Positions 61,563 to 64,000 of a stretch of DNA of 64,000 nucleotides are shown piece by piece. This stretch comes from Candidatus Gastranaerophilales bacterium (GTDB lineage Bacteria; Cyanobacteriota; Vampirovibrionia; Gastranaerophilales; Gastranaerophilaceae). The DNA is taken from the NCBI GenBank assembly GCA_944324945.1, contig CALUYE010000002.1, positions 248,001 through 312,000 on the forward strand, given 5' to 3'. The position numbers and the translations under genes are program-made. Below the pieces are notes generated by a model. It did not search any database. It worked only from the letters and a program-made list of their open reading frames with translations, and was not told where the DNA came from. The stretch's first letter is position 1; every line of letters starts with the position of its first letter.

Positions 61563-62264
61563 TTACTCTTTTCTCGGATCAATTGTCTTAACCGCGTCTT
61601 GGAATCTTCCGTATGTACCGATATTTTTTTCGTAAGCTTCCTTAGCATCAACGCCGTTTTTAATTGCATCCATTACTTTTCCAAGGTTAACGAATTTATA
61701 TCCTATAACTTCGTCGTTTTTATCCAAACCAAGCTCTAAAATATAACCTTCTGTTAATGAAAGATATCTTACGCCTTTTTGTTTTGTGGAATGTATTGTA
61801 CCGACCATTGAGCACAAGCCTTTTCCTAAGTCTTCAAGACCGGCACCAACGGGCAAGCCGTTTTCGGAAAATGCGGTTTGAGTTCTTCCGTATACAATTT
61901 GTAAGAATAATTCTCTCATAGCAACATTGATAGCATCGCAAACAAGGTCAGTATTCAATGCTTCAAGAATTGTTTTTCCGGGCAAAATTTCGCCTGCCAT
62001 AGCAGCACTGTGAGTCATACCCGAACATCCGATTGTTTCAACCAATGCTTCTTGGATTATACCGTCTTTAACATTTAGAGTTAATTTGCAAGTGCCTTGT
62101 TGAGGTGCGCAGCAGCCACAGCCATGGGTTAGACCTGAAATATCTTTGATTTCTTTACATTTTGTCCATAATCCTTCTTGAGGAATAGGCGCGGGGGAAC
62201 CTTTTACCCCTCTTCTAACGCAACATTTTTCTTCAATTTCTGAAGTTAGTTGAATATGATTCAT
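61563..62264 (-). CDS. NifU-like iron-sulfur scaffold protein (GGGtGRT partner)
   Basis: A 233-residue IscU/NifU N-terminal-like protein. HGCGCCAPQQGTC (about residues 46-58) and ETIGCSGMTHSAAMAGEILPGKT (Cys about 80) are the cysteine sites; NTDLVCDAINVAMREL has a third. Additional CCVRRGVKG near the start. Strong ribosome binding site AGGAGG six bases upstream. Together with the GGGtGRT gene it forms a two-gene operon with a 40-base gap. Cluster transfer is plausible but the recipient is unknown. Confidence 0.88.
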   Translation of the reverse strand: MNHIQLTSEIEEKCCVRRGVKGSPAPIPQEGLWTKCKEIKDISGLTHGCGCCAPQQGTCKLTLNVKDGIIQEALVETIGCSGMTHSAAMAGEILPGKTILEALNTDLVCDAINVAMRELFLQIVYGRTQTAFSENGLPVGAGLEDLGKGLCSMVGTIHSTKQKGVRYLSLTEGYILELGLDKNDEVIGYKFVNLGKVMDAIKNGVDAKEAYEKNIGTYGRFQDAVKTIDPRKE

Positions 62265-62335
62265 TTGACCTCCTTTTATACTGAATATGATTAAATTTCA
62301 AATCATCCTTAAAATTATTTTAATATAAACATAAT

Positions 62336-63364
62336 TTAATTACTATTAAAGAAAATTTTTACAATTAATTTTATATAATCTAAATAAAATATACAAACTA
62401 AACCGCTTATCAATAACGCAGGCCCGAAAGGCAGCGCGCATAATGAAGTAGAGAGTTCATCGGATATATTATTGTCTAAATTTTGTTTTATTTTATTTTT
62501 AATTTCTAAAATTAATATCCAAAGAGCAATCAACATAAAAAACGACACAACTAAAACGCAAAGTGCGTAAAAAGTATCAATCAAATTAAAAAATTGAGCC
62601 ATATTTAAAACCCCTAAAGTAAAAATCCCAAACACAATGACAATATAAGCCATTGTTAATTTAGGTTTTTTATTCTTAATCGAATTTTTAATAAGCAGAG
62701 GAATTGCAAAAACAAACTGCAGAATAAACGAAAGAATTATAATATAAATTAAATTCCTAAACCCGAAAAACGCCCCAAGCCCAAGCGCTATTAAGCTATC
62801 TCCTTCGCCAAATATACGATAAGAAGATATTTTTTTAAAAATAAGCGAAATTATTTCAAAAAATAAATACCCAAAAATAGCCCCTGATATTGAGCTTATC
62901 AAAGAAAGCCCTGAAAAATCAAAAAAGGAATATACAACACCCAAAAAAGCAAGAATATAAGCATGATAATCCAAAATTACATATTTTTTTATATCCGTAA
63001 CACTCATTACAATAAAAAGACTTATTGCAATATATATAAATATTAATTTATAACACATCCCGAAAGTTAAAAACGCTGCCACAAACAAAAATGCAGTTAT
63101 AAATTCAATTAAAGGATACTGAATTGAAATTTTTTCCTTGCAATATGCGCATCTTCCTTTTAAAAAAAGATAAGATAATAAAGGTATATTCATATACCAT
63201 TTTAATTTATTTGAGCATTTCGGACATTTAGAGCGCGATAAAACTATATCTTCACCCGCCAAACCCCTTAATATTACAACATTTAAAAAAGAACCGACAC
63301 AAAGCCCGAATAATATTATATATATCAATGAAATTACAAATACGGGATTTGAAAAATCATTCAT
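62336..63364 (-). CDS. pilD: prepilin leader peptidase/N-methyltransferase
   Basis: A 342-residue polytopic aspartyl peptidase that processes type IV pilin or pseudopilin leaders. GLCVGSFLNVVILR at the N-terminus, the zinc-type cytosolic loop CPKCSNKLKWYMNIPLLSYLFLKGRCAYC (two CX2C), the first catalytic Asp in VTDIKKYVILDY and the second in FGEGDSLIALGLGAFFG (GEGD for the usual GxGD). About eight membrane helices. C-terminal extension after about residue 250 with two further helices is longer than usual. Overlaps the sigma-factor gene by 8 bases, an unusual partnership. Confidence 0.9.
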   Translation of the reverse strand: MNDFSNPVFVISLIYIILFGLCVGSFLNVVILRGLAGEDIVLSRSKCPKCSNKLKWYMNIPLLSYLFLKGRCAYCKEKISIQYPLIEFITAFLFVAAFLTFGMCYKLIFIYIAISLFIVMSVTDIKKYVILDYHAYILAFLGVVYSFFDFSGLSLISSISGAIFGYLFFEIISLIFKKISSYRIFGEGDSLIALGLGAFFGFRNLIYIIILSFILQFVFAIPLLIKNSIKNKKPKLTMAYIVIVFGIFTLGVLNMAQFFNLIDTFYALCVLVVSFFMLIALWILILEIKNKIKQNLDNNISDELSTSLCALPFGPALLISGLVCIFYLDYIKLIVKIFFNSN

Positions 63365-64000
63365 AAGAGCTTAAACCCTTTTTGGTTATTATTTCAAAAA
63401 GCTTTGAAATCGCTTTTTTTAATTTTCTTGAAACCTGCATCTGGCTTATATTTAATTTTTCGGAAATTTCTCTTTGGTTTAACCCTTCATAATAATTCAA
63501 AACAATAAGCTGTTGTTCCAAAGGCTCAAGCCTCTTTATTGCATCATCCAGAATTATTCTGTTTTCATAGCTGTTAAATGCCTGTTTTTGAGATTCGTCT
63601 TCAATTTTTTCAACAAGAGACATAGAATTTTCATCGCCGCCTATTATTTGATCAATTGAAATTGTTGTTGTTCTTCTGTCTAAATTATTACATTCTTCTA
63701 TTTTTTCTTGAGGCATTTGAAGCGCTATGGCTAAATCCTTATCGGTCGGGGTTCTTCCCAATTTTTCGGTTAATTCAAGAGTTAATTTATGAACCCGAAA
63801 CGATAACTCTTTAATTTCCCTTGGAGCGCGAATTATCGTTGTTTTGTCTCGCAAATAGTGTCTTATTTCGCCAGTTATTAAATATGTTGCATAAGATTTA
63901 AAATTGCGCGAAATTTCGGGATTATAAAGATCAACTGCCTTAATAAGCCCTAATGATGCTACCTGGGTAATATCTTCAACAGGGTCGGTTGAACGTCTTG
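63357..64000 (-). CDS. sigma-B/F-type RNA polymerase sigma factor (5' end missing)
   Basis: The frame continues upstream through the right edge; about 214 residues are visible. Region 2: DPVEDITQVASLGLIKAVDLYNP and FKSYATYLITGEIRHYLRD (the -10-binding block). Region 3: VHKLTLELTEKLGRTPTDKDLAIALQM. Region 4: LEPLEQQLIVLNYYEGLNQREISEKLNISQMQVSRKLKKAI (helix-turn-helix binding the -35). This is the SigB/SigF general stress/sporulation group rather than FliA. A start at 63854 within the frame is not plausible, since region 2 lies before it. Confidence 0.92.
   Translation of the reverse strand, partial: RRSTDPVEDITQVASLGLIKAVDLYNPEISRNFKSYATYLITGEIRHYLRDKTTIIRAPREIKELSFRVHKLTLELTEKLGRTPTDKDLAIALQMPQEKIEECNNLDRRTTTISIDQIIGGDENSMSLVEKIEDESQKQAFNSYENRIILDDAIKRLEPLEQQLIVLNYYEGLNQREISEKLNISQMQVSRKLKKAISKLFEIITKKGLSSYE

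Noticed and set aside
60518-61669. 383-residue form of the GGGtGRT protein
   Set aside because: The extra 49 residues are out-of-frame translation of the upstream scaffold gene; ATG 61522 has a good ribosome binding site and family-like start.
1-64000. CRISPR array or diversity-generating retroelement
   Set aside because: No regularly spaced short repeats, cas genes or reverse transcriptase were seen; the repeats present are the inverted pair at 26.9/35.6 kb and the direct pair at 53.9/54.8 kb.

Overview
The window is AT-rich, densely coded bacterial DNA with standard stop codons. It carries a sigma-B/F-type sigma factor, prepilin peptidase, an rpsF-ssb-rpsR operon, metYXW, many small secreted proteins, and several proteins of no obvious family whose N-terminus carries a short Phe-centred motif (VSFQSS, PSFKA, NFTS). 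This combination fits a gut-type non-photosynthetic cyanobacterial relative (Gastranaerophilales/Vampirovibrionia). That placement is inference from gene content, not a database match.

Layout. 1-3.7 kb: minus-strand cluster of an RND/HlyD adaptor lipoprotein (cut by the window edge), a secreted protein of unknown function, a NarL-type response regulator and a soluble REC-PAS-histidine kinase. 3.9-11.7 kb (plus): a large membrane protein of unknown function, a divergent phosphohexomutase, lysS, a glycosyltransferase-like protein, tRNA-Leu(UAG) and a transglutaminase-like protein. 11.7-15.5 kb (minus): two tandem TRL-like secreted proteins, then metY-metX-metW. 15.6-18.6 kb (plus): a stand-alone radical SAM protein, a 65-residue protein and two adjacent CX5R phosphatase-like proteins. 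18.6-26.8 kb (minus): rpsF-ssb-rpsR, TPR-trpS-pepT-dapF, and an MFS transporter coupled to a nucleosidase that carries a signal peptide.

26.9-36.0 kb: a surface-glycan locus (nucleotidyltransferase-kinase fusion, HAD phosphatase, three related GT9-like proteins of which one is split at an A8/T8 tract, LicD, MsbA-type ABC transporter). It is bracketed by a 373-bp gap-free inverted repeat; each arm carries a copy of the same 65-residue gene and a palindrome inside its promoter. 37.0-50.8 kb: a podovirus-like structural and lysis module (terminase, head-tail connector, capsid, tail tubular A and B, fibre, endolysin). No integrase, repressor or replication genes are visible. A secreted cargo gene sits in it on the opposite strand with its own promoter and ribosome binding site.

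51.0-59.2 kb: tRNA-His, then five paralogous radical SAM proteins (two minus, three plus), each beginning with a twin-arginine signal and a Cys-rich lipobox-like segment, followed by two GT39-like membrane glycosyltransferases. The paralogs share mosaic blocks and a 131-bp near-identical direct repeat. This apparently exported radical SAM family is the most unusual system in the window. 59.3-64 kb: a protein of unknown function, a GGGtGRT protein with its NifU-like partner, prepilin peptidase and a truncated sigma factor.

A recurring theme is surface and envelope chemistry that can vary (homopolymer tract, inverted repeat, direct repeats in a paralog array). A second is very short or absent 5' leaders at three genes whose promoter -10 boxes lie six to eight bases from the start codon.
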